The translations under genes and the position numbers were made by a program. The notes beneath the pieces are model-generated. The model worked only from the letters and a program-made list of their open reading frames with translations, had not been told where the DNA came from and made no database searches. DNA of 64,000 nt from Lepas anatifera (taxonomy: Eukaryota > Arthropoda > Thecostraca > Lepadidae): assembly GCA_034440635.1 (NCBI GenBank), contig JAOTON010001356.1, positions 1,620,501 to 1,684,500 of the forward strand, written 5' to 3'. The number at the start of each line of letters is the position of its first letter. The first letter of the stretch is position 1. Shown in pieces: positions 11,877 through 22,330 of the stretch.

Positions 11877-12720
11877 CACGCGCATTGACGGGGGGCGGGT
11901 ACCCGCTCCCCCTCGGGTTTTTCGGAGATAGTAGAAAAACGGCGGCGCGTAGCACCGCCGTACTTGATATACCTTTTCCCTCATCATTTTTACAACTTCT
12001 GTGAAAATTTTAAGGTTAGGTCATCTCAGGTCAGGTCACCAGTACAGGTCAAGTGACCCGACCTCAAAAAAGTTTAAGATAGCATAAGTCAGAGCAGGGT
12101 GAACTTATCCGATTGAAACTCATATCACATAATGGCCCCACCGAGTTCTCTAACATATGTTCCGGTATTTTTGATATCGATGACCTAAGGTCAGGTACGA
12201 GGCATGACCTCTCCATTGGAAATATATGGGAAAAATGGTTTTTACGGAATAACTCAGTAACGGATTGTGATAGAGCATTTATTTTAGCTGCATTAGACTC
12301 GCCTGGGCTTTACAGTTCTAATGATATGCATTTTATATAATTTGACCCTGACCTGACCTCAGGTCAGGTCAAATCCTTGATTTGACCTAGCAAGGTCAAA
12401 TTATATATCATTCGATTCGGCTTGCTAAGAGGATTTATATAGTTCAAGTCGTTTTGCTCTATCTTTCCTTGTTCAGATGTAATGTCCGAAAAACTGAATT
12501 TTACATGTTATCCCTACGACGGGCATGTTTTGACCTCTCGTGACCTTAAATGTGACCTGACAAAAACATGGTTCAAATTTTTTCGATGGAGAAGTGGATG
12601 GGCAGCCCAACGCCGTTTACTGTTTTTCGCTACCTACCGTGGTTCTCGAGATCTTAGGGGGGCGGGTACCTGCCCCCTCCGTCAATGCGAAGGTGGCTCA
12701 GACCCCAGTCAATGCGCGTG
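11877..12720. mobile_element. TTAA-flanked non-autonomous transposon, family A, copy 1
   Basis: An 844-bp element is flanked by TTAA (11873-11876 and 12721-12724). Its perfect 13-bp terminal inverted repeats are CACGCGCATTGAC. GC-rich subterminal palindromes (GGGCGGGTACCCGC) and repeated TIR-like blocks (CATTGAC) sit just inside the ends. The interior is non-coding and full of AGGTCA/TGACCT hexamers, including a 23-bp symmetrical cluster at 12349-12371 (TGACCTGACCT, one C, AGGTCAGGTCA). It is closely similar along its length to 45958-46796 and homologous, inverted, to 29755-30930. Confidence 0.93.
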
Positions 12721-12724
12721 TTAA

Positions 12725-15500
12725 GATTAGTGCATATTGCTTTACCGGTCGTTCATGAGACCCTGCAGGGCCCTGCATCTTGTTATCTCTTGCCACCCCT
12801 GCAGGGGTGGCAAGAGATAAACAAACAACGCCACCGAAGACCTTCAGGCTGAGGCGAGAACCTTAACTTGTCAGAACAGGCCCCGAATACAATGACTAAC
12901 ATCTACAGAGCAGGACAGGAGGTCGCTGCAATCGCTTGAGGGCCTGTGAATTAAGAGAATGCATTGCGATTTGAGGCGTACTGGGGAGGGGAAATAGACC
13001 TAATTTCAGCGGAAAGAGCGCTCATTAAAGAGAAATGTCATCGAGGTTTTATTTCTCTTGTGTGCAAATGATTACCTACAACATACCCTTTCCTCGAATC
13101 TTGTGTGCATTATTTTCTGCTATAGGCCCGCAGTACCAGGAGCAGCATTAAATTTTGGAATATTCCTCCTGCCAATAATTACCTACTTGGCTGTCAGAAC
13201 GTTTCTTATAATCAGAAAGTAGCCTGCCACCATTATCATACCACGGGCCAGAGGAGACCCCGCTTCTTTGGCAGGGTGTGGACATACAGCTAGAATACAA
13301 TAGACTGCCGTATCGGAGGTCAGGCCTCTGCCAACGTCCTCGAGACATCGGAAACTAGGGGAGTTTTTGTACGGTGGTCCGATGAATAATGTATTTACGT
13401 ACAGCCATTCATCATGCTACTATGCAGCAAGCGGCGGAGAAGTATAAACACTGTTTGGAGCCAAAGTTTCGAAGTCTGACAGTCAGACTTTTGGAAGCAT
13501 CCCTGGCAGCGGTTTGACTTTGATTCTTTCAGGTCTCGAATGAAAACATCGTGTTTCTTTTACAGTTTTTGAAAGTAAAACATGCCTTTTAACCTCGCAC
13601 TTTTTCTGGTTATCACCACCCTCGCCCTTACAAAAGAACGGTGTTGTAGTGACCCTTCCGCCACTCACGCCTAACAGACGTAAAACTTGGCGCCAGAAAT
13701 CAGCGTTATACCTGTGCAAAGAGCTCCCAGTTGATCACGATATTTATGGCCTTAGTTTATCTGGTATCTCTCCAGGTTGGGTCCAATACCTGCCTGTTGG
13801 CTCCAAAGGTCAATGTAGCCACCCGAGCTGCTTCTGAATGGAACGTTGGGCGAATAATCGCAAGTAGAGCACAAAGGGCATCTCAATGCGGGTCTGAAAA
13901 AGCGCATGTTGGGTCTAAAGCACGTTACAATACCTGTAGCAGGAGGTTGGAATGTTTGCAAATATACACAACGTCAATGTTAATTCAAACACAATCTCAA
14001 GCTTAAATGGAAATTATCATAGACACAACAATATCTTATCAATACCCTTGCCAGCGTCATCAAGAAGTTCCACCATCACAGCTCGGCTCAAGAACCCGCG
14101 ATGGACCTGTTACGGCTGCTCTCAAGTGCCTCATTAAGCAATGGCCTCACCCTACAGCACGTTTTACCACTAAAACCGGTGGAACGGTAAGAAGACATCC
14201 GCAAGAGGCAGGATGGGAACAGGGACGCTCTTGCATTGAGCGTGTGTGTCAGAAAAACGGATGATGCGGAGTCCAGGTTCACTGAGAGCCGTTTGATGGA
14301 TGCGTGGCCGGGCGGAATTGGAAATGCGTCAGGTCTAAAAGGTGTGCTGACCTTTTGATCTTAGAGCGCAACATTGTTTGTGTAGAACATTGGGTATGTC
14401 TGAAACGTGGCTGGAATGACTTATGAAGACTGACTTCTATGTTTCGTTGCCTATAATCTGGCGTAAAAGTGCGCCGAGTATGTCATTCAGGTAGGTGATT
14501 TCAGCATCTTCGTACCATTGTATATGTGTGACTTCTCAAAGTTATCGATTATACGAAGGTAAAAATACATGGTATCAAAAATTTCAGGTCACAAGCAAGC
14601 GCTTCCACGCATTTTACCTTTCTAACCTCTTTAGTTCCCAAACAGCTAGGGAAGGAGGAATAGGGGAGGGACGAATCGACCCTCCCTAGTAGAGCGAGGG
14701 TGTGGCGTACCTCTCAGTAGAGCGGGGGTGTAGCGTACCCCCGGTAGAGAGAGGGTGGCTGACGGTTTTCTCAGCACGTCCCCGCAGACGGTGCCGGCGC
14801 GGCCGTCAGGCGACCCACCTTCCTCACCGGCGCCGTGTGTAGATGACGGCCGGCAGATTGCCGCATCAGTCATGCCCGGCGGCGGTCGGCCAGCGTCGCG
14901 TGCAGCCGGTCTGGGCGCGCGGTACCTCCGGACCGCCCCATGCATCATTCACAGCGCTGCGGCTCCATACCCCGACGGCGTCCGAGACGGCGGCACCGCA
15001 GCGTGAGGCTCGACTGGTCTGCTCCTGGCCTGGGCAGATTTGTCCCACCTTTGAAAGTTTGGGTATTTGCACTTCACTCGATCGCAGAATTACAGTGCAT
15101 CAGTGAAGGGCTTGCAGCCGCTTTGGAAGTGGTTCCACAACGAGAATATTCCGCGTATTCTGTACTTCTCAAGATCTGCGAAAGCTCATTGTTGTCAAGG
15201 CTCCTAAAATTGCTCGCACATTACCAAAAATTTCAGCGATAGCGTGATGAAGACTAGCACAGGATTACCGAAATAACAGGGTCTGAGCTTGATTTATGAT
15301 TATTGGGTTTTAAGGGCGCGCCAACCTGCGAGGTCATATAGCGCCCATAACACTTCTCTGCAGTCAAAGCTTATAATTTTGTCTGTCTTTAGGGGAAAGT
15401 AAAGTCTTGTCTAAAGTGAACTAATATTTACATTAAAGAGTGATTCTTTCACATCGTAGTTATGATTCTCACTGCACGGATGCATGGTCACCAATTCAAA
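12725..15500. other. No gene recognised
   Basis: Contains a perfect 38-bp palindrome at 12783-12820, a GC-rich stretch at 14640-15030 and three tandem 27-bp-like units (TAGAGCG, GGGTGT, GCGTACC) at about 14680-14755. No protein-like reading frame or RNA gene was seen. Confidence 0.4.
12783..12820. repeat. Perfect 38-bp palindrome
   Basis: TTATCTCTTGCCACCCCTG followed immediately by its exact reverse complement, with no spacer. The arms are 19 bp each and a PstI site lies at the centre. It lies 60 bp right of the TTAA element. Confidence 0.95.
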
Positions 15501-15747
15501 CAGGTTTACCGCGCCGGCAGGCGCTCGGCGCGGGGCGCCGGGGCATCACTTCCGGCGCCCACCCCGCGCCAACGGACCCAGGGGCCCGGGGGCGCGGGGG
15601 CAGCCTAGACGCCGGACCCAAGCCCGACGTCTAACGGAGGCCCTCCCCCGTCGCTCCGAGACTTGAAAGGCCCCGGAGCGAAAGGGAGGACCCGCCAAAT
15701 CGGCGCCAGGCGCCTATCAGCGCGGTTGACTACCACAACACACGCTT

Positions 15748-16533
15748 TTAACCAGGATCAAATATTATCGTAAAGTCAATGTCTCTAAGATAGGACAGCA
15801 CCCGTTCAACCATACTGGAGTCACGGCCGATCAATTCTAAAAGTGTGAACTCCTGCCGGTGCACGCCAAAATGCAAAGACCTGCGTCTAGCATATTCCGG
15901 GCACGAGACTAGCACGTGTCGGACCGACAGGGGCGCCGCACATCGCTGACATTGTGGTCGAGGTTCGCCGCATAACAGATATCGGTGAGTGGCCAGCGTG
16001 TGGCCAGTTCGCAATCGACACAACGACACCTCCTCACGGCGGTTAGGCCGCAGCGAGGATGGCCACTCACCGATCTCAGGTTTGATAACTTTCAACTTGT
16101 TATTTATTATATTATTCCATTGTTCTTGCCATACACTGCGAAGGTGGGTACATATATATGGGTACAAATCTCTAGCGGGGATTCGTTGCGCACGCCTGCA
16201 GGGCCTACGGGAAGCACGTCGGGCCGCTGCGTCTGCCACTTCATTCAATTGTATTCCAACATGACTTGGGATCCAGCAGAGTGTTACATACTTTCCCAGT
16301 CTGGCGAGGCGGGTTAAGCGCAGGACAATGTTTAAAACAAGTCCATCACTTGGGTTGAAACCACTCACAGCTTGAATGCTGCTAAGGCTATCGGTGAAAA
16401 TAACGTATTTCGTGGCATCACTAACTTCGATAAAGCATAGAGCCTTATCCAAGGCGGTGAGTTCAGAGGTGAAAACCGATGCAAAAGATGAAAGTGAGAA
16501 ATTTCTTGTTACTGTATCCGTAACAAAGCGCAT
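15748..16533 (-). pseudogene. LINE ORF2 C terminus: RNase H and CCHC tail, frameshifted
   Basis: A continuation of ORF2 in the next frame, overlapping it by 25 bases. RNase H motifs are spread over the junction: FYTDGSK (first Asp) is in the upstream frame. SELTALDKALCF (Glu), VIFTDSLSSI (second Asp) and WIPSHVGIQLNEVADAAA (His and last Asp) are in this frame. A Cys/His block follows (LCGEPRPQCQRCAAPLSVRHVLVSC is longer than the core; key residues are CG, C-x2-C, H and C), typical of I-clade and R1-like elements. The break is probably a single-base deletion in this copy rather than a programmed shift. Confidence 0.9.
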
Positions 16534-19457
16534 CCCACTCCAACATCAGTTTTTGATCCGTCAGTGTAGAACGACACATGATCTGCATACTGTGCAATGT
16601 GTTCGAGCGCCAATTGTTTAAATTCAGTAGGGATAGTATCGGATTTGGTTTTCCCTGCGAGAGTCATGTCGGTTTTTGGGCAGATAAGTTCCCAAGGAGG
16701 GATGTCTGAAAGCTCGCTATGAGTCACAACACTCGGCTGGATACCACTTTCGGCCGAGAAACGTTGGACGCGTACGCCCAGTGGGATTCCTCTTTGCACG
16801 TTCACAAACAGCCGTAGCATGTTCCGCGAGAAAACTGCGTTATATGTTGGGTGTGACGGAGACTGAGCCAGCTTACAGGCGTAACGCTGCCCGAGCAGGC
16901 GCCGTCGCAATCCGAGAGGTGGTTCATTTGCTTCCACCAACAAGCTGGAGCACGGTGTTGTCCTAAACGCACCTGTGGCCACTCGGAGTGCACTATGGTG
17001 AATCGTATCTAAACAGCGTTTAGCTGATTCCGACGCAGAATCGTATACAAAACAGGCGTAATCCATCTTGGAACGAACAAGAGACCGATAGAGAATGAGA
17101 AGTGTCTTCCTGTCCGCTCCGTACGATAGACGAGATGCACATTTCAAGGCATTCAATGATTTAAAACACTTGTCACGTATATTCCTAATGTGTGCGTTGT
17201 ATGTCAGCCGTTTATCAAACGTTACTCCGAGAAACTTTGCTGTCGGTTGGAAAGTGATAGTTTTACCGCGCAACGATACCATAGGTTCCAGACAGGTCCT
17301 GCGCCTGCGACAGAAATGAACACCAGCGGTTTTTTCGGTCGAAAAATATAATCCATTTTTACTACTCCAGCGTTCCAGATGGTTCACGGCCAGCTGGAGT
17401 TGACGTGATAGTGAAGATGTTGTTGAAGATGTTGTCCATATTGCAATATCGTCCACGAATATGGAACTCTGTATGGATGATGGGAGGGATGTTGTGACGT
17501 CATTTATGGCTAAAGCGAAGAGACAAATACTTGAAACGCTCCCCTGTGGGATACCCTCTTCCTGATAAAATGCATTGGAGTACATGCCACCGATCCTGAC
17601 GCGAAAAGTCCTATCAGTCAGAAAGTTCTTCATAAAAAGACCCATCTGGCCACGAATACCACACTGATACAATTTTAACAGGATACCATGTCGCCACGCT
17701 GTGTCATAGGCGGCAATGGCGTCAAAGAACACGGCTCCAAGGTGTCGCCCCTCTCTGAACGCACATCGCACAGATGTATCCAGAGACACCAAGTGATCCA
17801 CCGTGCTCTGGCCCTTGCGGAAACCGCACTGGTTGTTACTGAGAATACCTCGGCTTTCCAGATACCACATGAATCGCACATTCACCATTTTTTCGAAAAG
17901 TTTACACATGCAAGAAGTCAGCGATATTGGCCTAAAGTGTAAAGGGTCTGAGCCAGACTTGCCCGGTTTCAGAATAGGGATCACTATGGCTTCCCGCCAC
18001 GCCGGAGGGAAATCGCCAGACTCCCACATCACATTAAATGTGGCAAGCAGTGCCCTCAGCGAATATTGCGACAAGGCTTTCAACATATCATTATGTATAA
18101 GATCTGGTCCTTCAGCTACAGAACGAAGGGCACGGATCGCTGCCACCAGCTCGTGCATCGAAAACGGCTGGTTATAAGATGGCGTGTCAGTAGTGGTAAA
18201 GTCTATAGGTCTCTGTTCGGCTAAGTTTTTATGTCTCATAAATGTATTATCGTCTCTCAAGGAGCTACAGCGCTGTGCAATCGCATTGCCTATACAGTTA
18301 GCCACTTTACCTGGGTTGAATATTGTTCTGCCAGAAACGTTTGGTGTTGGAAGATATGTGGGGACCGACGTGCCGTCAATGCGGCGAATTTGGGCAAATA
18401 CCTGGGACAATGGTGTACATCTATTCAGTCTGCTTACATACTCCCTCCAAGACTTCTTTTTAGCTTGTTTTATTGTGCGTCTGCAGGCGGCTCTGGCCTG
18501 TCTATAGATATTTAAGTTGTATAGCGTGGAGTTTCGTTTAAACTGTCGGTAGGCACGTCGTCGTTTACGAATAGCGTTCCGACAATCCTCGCTCCACCAC
18601 GGAACCGGTGGCCGCTGCGGATATTTTGATGTTCGGGGGATACTGGCATGGGCTGCGTCTCGGAGTATGGTCGAAAACTCGTCCACTGTGAGTGGCTCTC
18701 CTGTCGACATATTCTCTACGTAATCATCTACGAGAGAATTAAACAGGGACATATCTGCGTTTTTAAACTTCCACCGTTGCGGTCTCGTGCCTAAAACAGG
18801 TGCACCGTCACAGGTCACAAAAACAGGAAAGTGGTCACTTCCCATTGGGTCACTGTTTACTGACCAGCTAAATGTAGCAGCCAGCTGAGGGCTGCAAATG
18901 CTCAGGTTTAAGGCTGATTCGCGACCAGATGGAGTGGTAAAATGTGTTGGTTCTCCAGTGTTTAAGACACATAAATTCTCATCTCGAATAAAACGCTCGA
19001 GGTGGCGGCCCCGAGTGTTTGTACTTTCGCACCCCCATGCAGTATGGTGCGCGTTAAAATCCCCCATGAGAAGGATTGGGGGTGGTAGTTCGGACATGAG
19101 CATATTTAATTCCGGCGAGGGCAGGTCTACCCCAGGGGGCAGGTAGACGGAACATAATGTAATCTGCCGTCGATTGAAGTATATGCGCGCTGCAATAGCT
19201 TGTAGCCGTGTCTGGAGTAGGATCTGTTTTGCTGGTAGATTGTGATTTACTGCTAAAAGAACGCCGCCGTAAGCGACTGGGTTGCGTTGCATGTCTTTTC
19301 GGTACGTGCGGTAACCTCTGAGGGAAAATTGAGTCTCTTGTGACAATTTTGTTTCCTGCAGGCATATTGCTGCTGGTCCATGGTCTCTTATAATAACTCG
19401 CAGATCCTCAGCACTTGTCCGAACCCCACGGCAGTTCCACTGTATAAAGGTGTTCAT
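16509..19457 (-). CDS. LINE ORF2: APE endonuclease and reverse transcriptase
   Basis: A 982-residue polyprotein that nicks target DNA and primes reverse transcription. The AP-like endonuclease occupies about residues 1-225 (FIQWNCRG, CLQETKL, LLMGDFNAHH, SDHFPVFV). The RT follows at about 440-720: VIPILKPGKSG, RPISLTSCMCKLFEKM, FFDAIAAYDTAW, GIPQGSVSS and the catalytic box IFVDDIAIW, with Val replacing the usual Ala. The frame runs into the RNase H start (VSFYTDGSKTDVGVG) and then hits a stop because of a one-base shift near 16525. The start codon lies about 30 bases after the preceding ORF stop. All EN and RT catalytic residues I checked are present. Confidence 0.95.
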   Translation of the reverse strand: MNTFIQWNCRGVRTSAEDLRVIIRDHGPAAICLQETKLSQETQFSLRGYRTYRKDMQRNPVAYGGVLLAVNHNLPAKQILLQTRLQAIAARIYFNRRQITLCSVYLPPGVDLPSPELNMLMSELPPPILLMGDFNAHHTAWGCESTNTRGRHLERFIRDENLCVLNTGEPTHFTTPSGRESALNLSICSPQLAATFSWSVNSDPMGSDHFPVFVTCDGAPVLGTRPQRWKFKNADMSLFNSLVDDYVENMSTGEPLTVDEFSTILRDAAHASIPRTSKYPQRPPVPWWSEDCRNAIRKRRRAYRQFKRNSTLYNLNIYRQARAACRRTIKQAKKKSWREYVSRLNRCTPLSQVFAQIRRIDGTSVPTYLPTPNVSGRTIFNPGKVANCIGNAIAQRCSSLRDDNTFMRHKNLAEQRPIDFTTTDTPSYNQPFSMHELVAAIRALRSVAEGPDLIHNDMLKALSQYSLRALLATFNVMWESGDFPPAWREAIVIPILKPGKSGSDPLHFRPISLTSCMCKLFEKMVNVRFMWYLESRGILSNNQCGFRKGQSTVDHLVSLDTSVRCAFREGRHLGAVFFDAIAAYDTAWRHGILLKLYQCGIRGQMGLFMKNFLTDRTFRVRIGGMYSNAFYQEEGIPQGSVSSICLFALAINDVTTSLPSSIQSSIFVDDIAIWTTSSTTSSLSRQLQLAVNHLERWSSKNGLYFSTEKTAGVHFCRRRRTCLEPMVSLRGKTITFQPTAKFLGVTFDKRLTYNAHIRNIRDKCFKSLNALKCASRLSYGADRKTLLILYRSLVRSKMDYACFVYDSASESAKRCLDTIHHSALRVATGAFRTTPCSSLLVEANEPPLGLRRRLLGQRYACKLAQSPSHPTYNAVFSRNMLRLFVNVQRGIPLGVRVQRFSAESGIQPSVVTHSELSDIPPWELICPKTDMTLAGKTKSDTIPTEFKQLALEHIAQYADHVSFYTDGSKTDVGVGCALLRIQ

Positions 19458-19485
19458 GAGGAAGGTGATAGGGAAGGGGTGCAGC

Positions 19486-20067
19486 TTATGTCCACACAGT
19501 AAAAAAAAAAATTAAAACAGAAACGGGCTTACTAAGCAGATGTGCCGACCTAACCCTTCCAGGGGGGCCAGTGCTCCTGAAAGGACCCTTGGCTGGTGCC
19601 GCGAAAGTCCCACCGAGCCGGTTACGTATCGGACCGCGGCCTCGTCCGCTTTCTAGCGAAGTACCGCGGGCTCGCGAGGTCTGGGGGTGGTCGGGAGGGC
19701 TCCCTGCCGGTCGCTTAACTGGGGACCTACCCCGCGAAGCAGCTTCAAAGTTCTTTCTGACCGCTGCCACCGTCGACGAAGGAGTCTGGGCGATAGGTGT
19801 TGGCGGTGGCTCAGTCTCTGATCGGGCCTGTGGCGGCGGCATTGCTGCAGTTGGGGGCGCTGATTCAGCGCCACAAACGGGTGGTTTGATGGGAGGCCGC
19901 ATGCGGCGCCTCCCCGCGGGGGAGGGCTTGCCTCCTTGTCCGACGACTGTCCAGCCATCTGACCCTTCAGGGTCGGGGTGAGCTGAGGCTGAACCCTGCT
20001 CACACTCTGCCCCAGCGCTAGGCGTTGGGGGTGGGGGTGGGGGCTGGGGGCGGGGGTGGTCCCGCAC
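19486..20067 (-). pseudogene. Proline-rich ORF between LINE ORF1 and ORF2
   Basis: About 193 residues, rich in Pro, Arg, Gly and Ser, beginning with a PPPPPP run and containing EGSDGWTVVGQGGKPS. A GWTxV-type block is common near the C-terminal end of LINE gag proteins. It is in a different frame from ORF1, separated by about 110 bases. It could be the displaced ORF1 C terminus after one indel, or it may be non-coding. I favour the first reading with low certainty. Confidence 0.45.
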
Positions 20068-20176
20068 AGCCCCGCTCCTCCATCAGTGGGGACGAAACCC
20101 CGCCTTCCAGCCTCGGCAGGAGCCAGAGACGAAGAGATGGAAAGGGGAGCGTCGTTGCGCCCCCGCCCCCCGTCCG

Positions 20177-21283
20177 TCAGTGAGGGGGCCGCGGAGGAGG
20201 TGCCGCCTCCGGCTCAGGTGCCGGGGCGGCGGGCCGGCGTGTGAACACCAGCCCCATCTTCCCCGCCAGGCGGACAAAGTCGGCCACGGTTAGGGAACGG
20301 ATGACCTCCTCCGCGGTCATCCTTGGGGGTTTTGGTATGCCTGTAGAGGTTACCTGGGCGTAACTCTTCCGCGGGTGGGACGCCTCGTATGCTTCTCGGG
20401 CCTCGCGAAAGCTGATCTGTTGTGTGGTCTTGATTGAGAGTATTTCTTTCTCCCTCAGGAGCTCTGGGCATGAGCGGTCTGCTACCTGGTATGAGCCTCC
20501 GCAGTTAGCACACTTCAATGTTTCGGCATCACACTCAGCGGTGCTGTGGTGTGCGGATGAACATTTTCCACAAATACGCTTGCCTTTGCAGGATCGAGCA
20601 GTGTGGCCATACTTTTGGCACATGAAACATCGCATGGGGCTTGGCACGAAAGGCCTCACCCCTACCCGTGAGTATCCCACAAATATGTGCTTCGGTAATT
20701 CATCTGTGTCAAAGGTAAGTATCAAAGTGTCTGTGTCTAGCATTATTTCTCCACTTTTCCTTCGAATCCTATGCACCTCTACAACTCCGAAGTCCTCAAG
20801 TCCTTCCACGATCTCTTCCTCAGACAGTCCTCTAAGCTCCTGACTACTGACCACGCCCTTCCTAAAGTTCTTTGTTCTGTGTGGCTCTACAGAGATTGCG
20901 ATTTTACAGGTCTTTTTGGTTCCGCCTTCCTTCCTACTAAATGATAGTTCAGAGACTAAGAGTGCACGCTCAGCATCCTTTGTGTGCGCAAATTCTACCT
21001 CCAACGACCCGTCGCGTAGTTTTTGACATCTTTCTATTTTCCCTAGACTATCAAGTGCCTCCTTTCGTTTGAAAGGTGATAGAGATGCCAGCGATGTGTC
21101 CAGACCTCGCATTACTAGGACACGAGGACAGGACGGTTGAGAGATGGTTTTACGCGAACTAGGTGTCAGTGTCCGCACAGTCCCTTCCCCTCTAGGGGGT
21201 TGGGAGATGTCAGCCTCCTGCTGGAGGTGGTGAGAGGGGTTTGTGGAGTTTGAAGAGTCCATAGGAAGATCATAAGGTTCCAC
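20177..21283 (-). CDS. LINE ORF1 (gag-like, three zinc knuckles)
   Basis: A 368-residue nucleic-acid-binding protein that would form the RNP with the LINE transcript. A Ser/Pro-rich N terminus precedes an RRM-like region (about residues 50-230, ending FVGYSRVGVRPFVPSPMRC). Three Cys/His clusters follow: CFMCQKYGHTARSC, CGKCSSAHHSTAEC and CANCGGSYQVADRSC, a typical gag array. A C-terminal segment has MTAEEVIRSLTVADFVRLA and a Pro/Ala tail. The start is the first Met after the GC-rich leader. The ORF may continue by frameshift into the proline-rich frame at 19486-20067. Confidence 0.9.
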   Translation of the reverse strand: MEPYDLPMDSSNSTNPSHHLQQEADISQPPRGEGTVRTLTPSSRKTISQPSCPRVLVMRGLDTSLASLSPFKRKEALDSLGKIERCQKLRDGSLEVEFAHTKDAERALLVSELSFSRKEGGTKKTCKIAISVEPHRTKNFRKGVVSSQELRGLSEEEIVEGLEDFGVVEVHRIRRKSGEIMLDTDTLILTFDTDELPKHIFVGYSRVGVRPFVPSPMRCFMCQKYGHTARSCKGKRICGKCSSAHHSTAECDAETLKCANCGGSYQVADRSCPELLREKEILSIKTTQQISFREAREAYEASHPRKSYAQVTSTGIPKPPRMTAEEVIRSLTVADFVRLAGKMGLVFTRRPAAPAPEPEAAPPPRPPH

Positions 21284-22330
21284 CAGCCACGTGCGCCCCC
21301 CCTTCCAACGAGGGTGCTACGAGGCGAGACGACGCACGGGCTGGCTATACGGGGGAAACGCCGCCGTTACAGAGGGGGAGAGAGACTCACCAAACCCCCC
21401 TGCCCCGACGACGGTCCCCCCTTGCACCTAGCCTAGACGACCCCGGGCGGGGCCCTGGACACCCCACCCTCCCCGGGTGAAGTTGGGACCTCACCCAAGG
21501 AGGAAGGGGGCAGCCGAGCCCCACCAAAGGCCGACAGACTTTTACAATGCTGCTACTCTTGTCGATGCCCTCAAGAGTTTCCCGCCCTTGCGGAAATCCA
21601 GACCAAAGTAGAGTGTTGCTAGAGGACGACGAACGAACACAGCGCCTCCCTCAGCTCAGCTACCAGGACTCCTTCATCCCGGGGTACGGGTCGGTGCGCA
21701 GCTCACCTTAAAAAGACAGGCGCCCTCGCACGGCCTCATCGGAGCAGGCGACTACCACCTGCTCGTCACAACTGATTCCCGGCTGGTCCGAGAGAAGCGA
21801 GCCCCCGGCCCGCAGGGCCGGCGATTAGAGGAATCCAATCGCCAGCCACACGAGTCGGAGGCCCACATACACCCAGACCATCCAGGAATCATAGGCACGT
21901 GCAAGGACGCCCATGATACTGGGATAATGTGGGGAACTGGGAAGTTATGAGTTGGAAAAGGAAGAGGGTCGGTCTGTGCTGTCCAGCCCAGACACGCGCC
22001 GCACGCGACCGAGGTGTCCACACTCAAGACGAGCAAGAGTGCACACACCCCCGCCACCCGCGGAGACACGCCGGGCAAGACAACGCAGACAGTGGGCAGG
22101 AGGGGTGTTTAGGAGTGGACAGAGAGGATACGGGTGGAAAGGCATGGAGAGACAAGGAAATAAGGAAAGAAGAGGAAAAGGAACAAGGAGTTGGTGGGAT
22201 TTGAATTTAGGAAGGCTAAGAAAGGATGAGGATGGCAGTTTCGATTTAGCCTCTCGCCCGAAGGCGGGAGGCGAAACCCATCCTGCCAACTGGGGTCGCG
22301 GGTGTCGTCACATCCCGTACCCAATTGTCC

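Larger units (their letters stand above)
15505..22330 (-). mobile_element. I-clade non-LTR retrotransposon, nearly full length
   Basis: This is a minus-strand LINE of about 6.8 kb. From 5' to 3' it has a GC-rich leader (about 21290-22330), ORF1 with zinc knuckles, a proline-rich ORF, ORF2 with endonuclease and RT, an RNase H domain, and a GC-rich 3' UTR to about 15505. ORF1 plus ORF2 with EN, RT and RNase H is the architecture of the I superfamily (I/Ingi/Nimb-type). Both ends are approximate because I could not find target-site duplications. The long, nearly open ORFs imply recent insertion. Confidence 0.9.
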
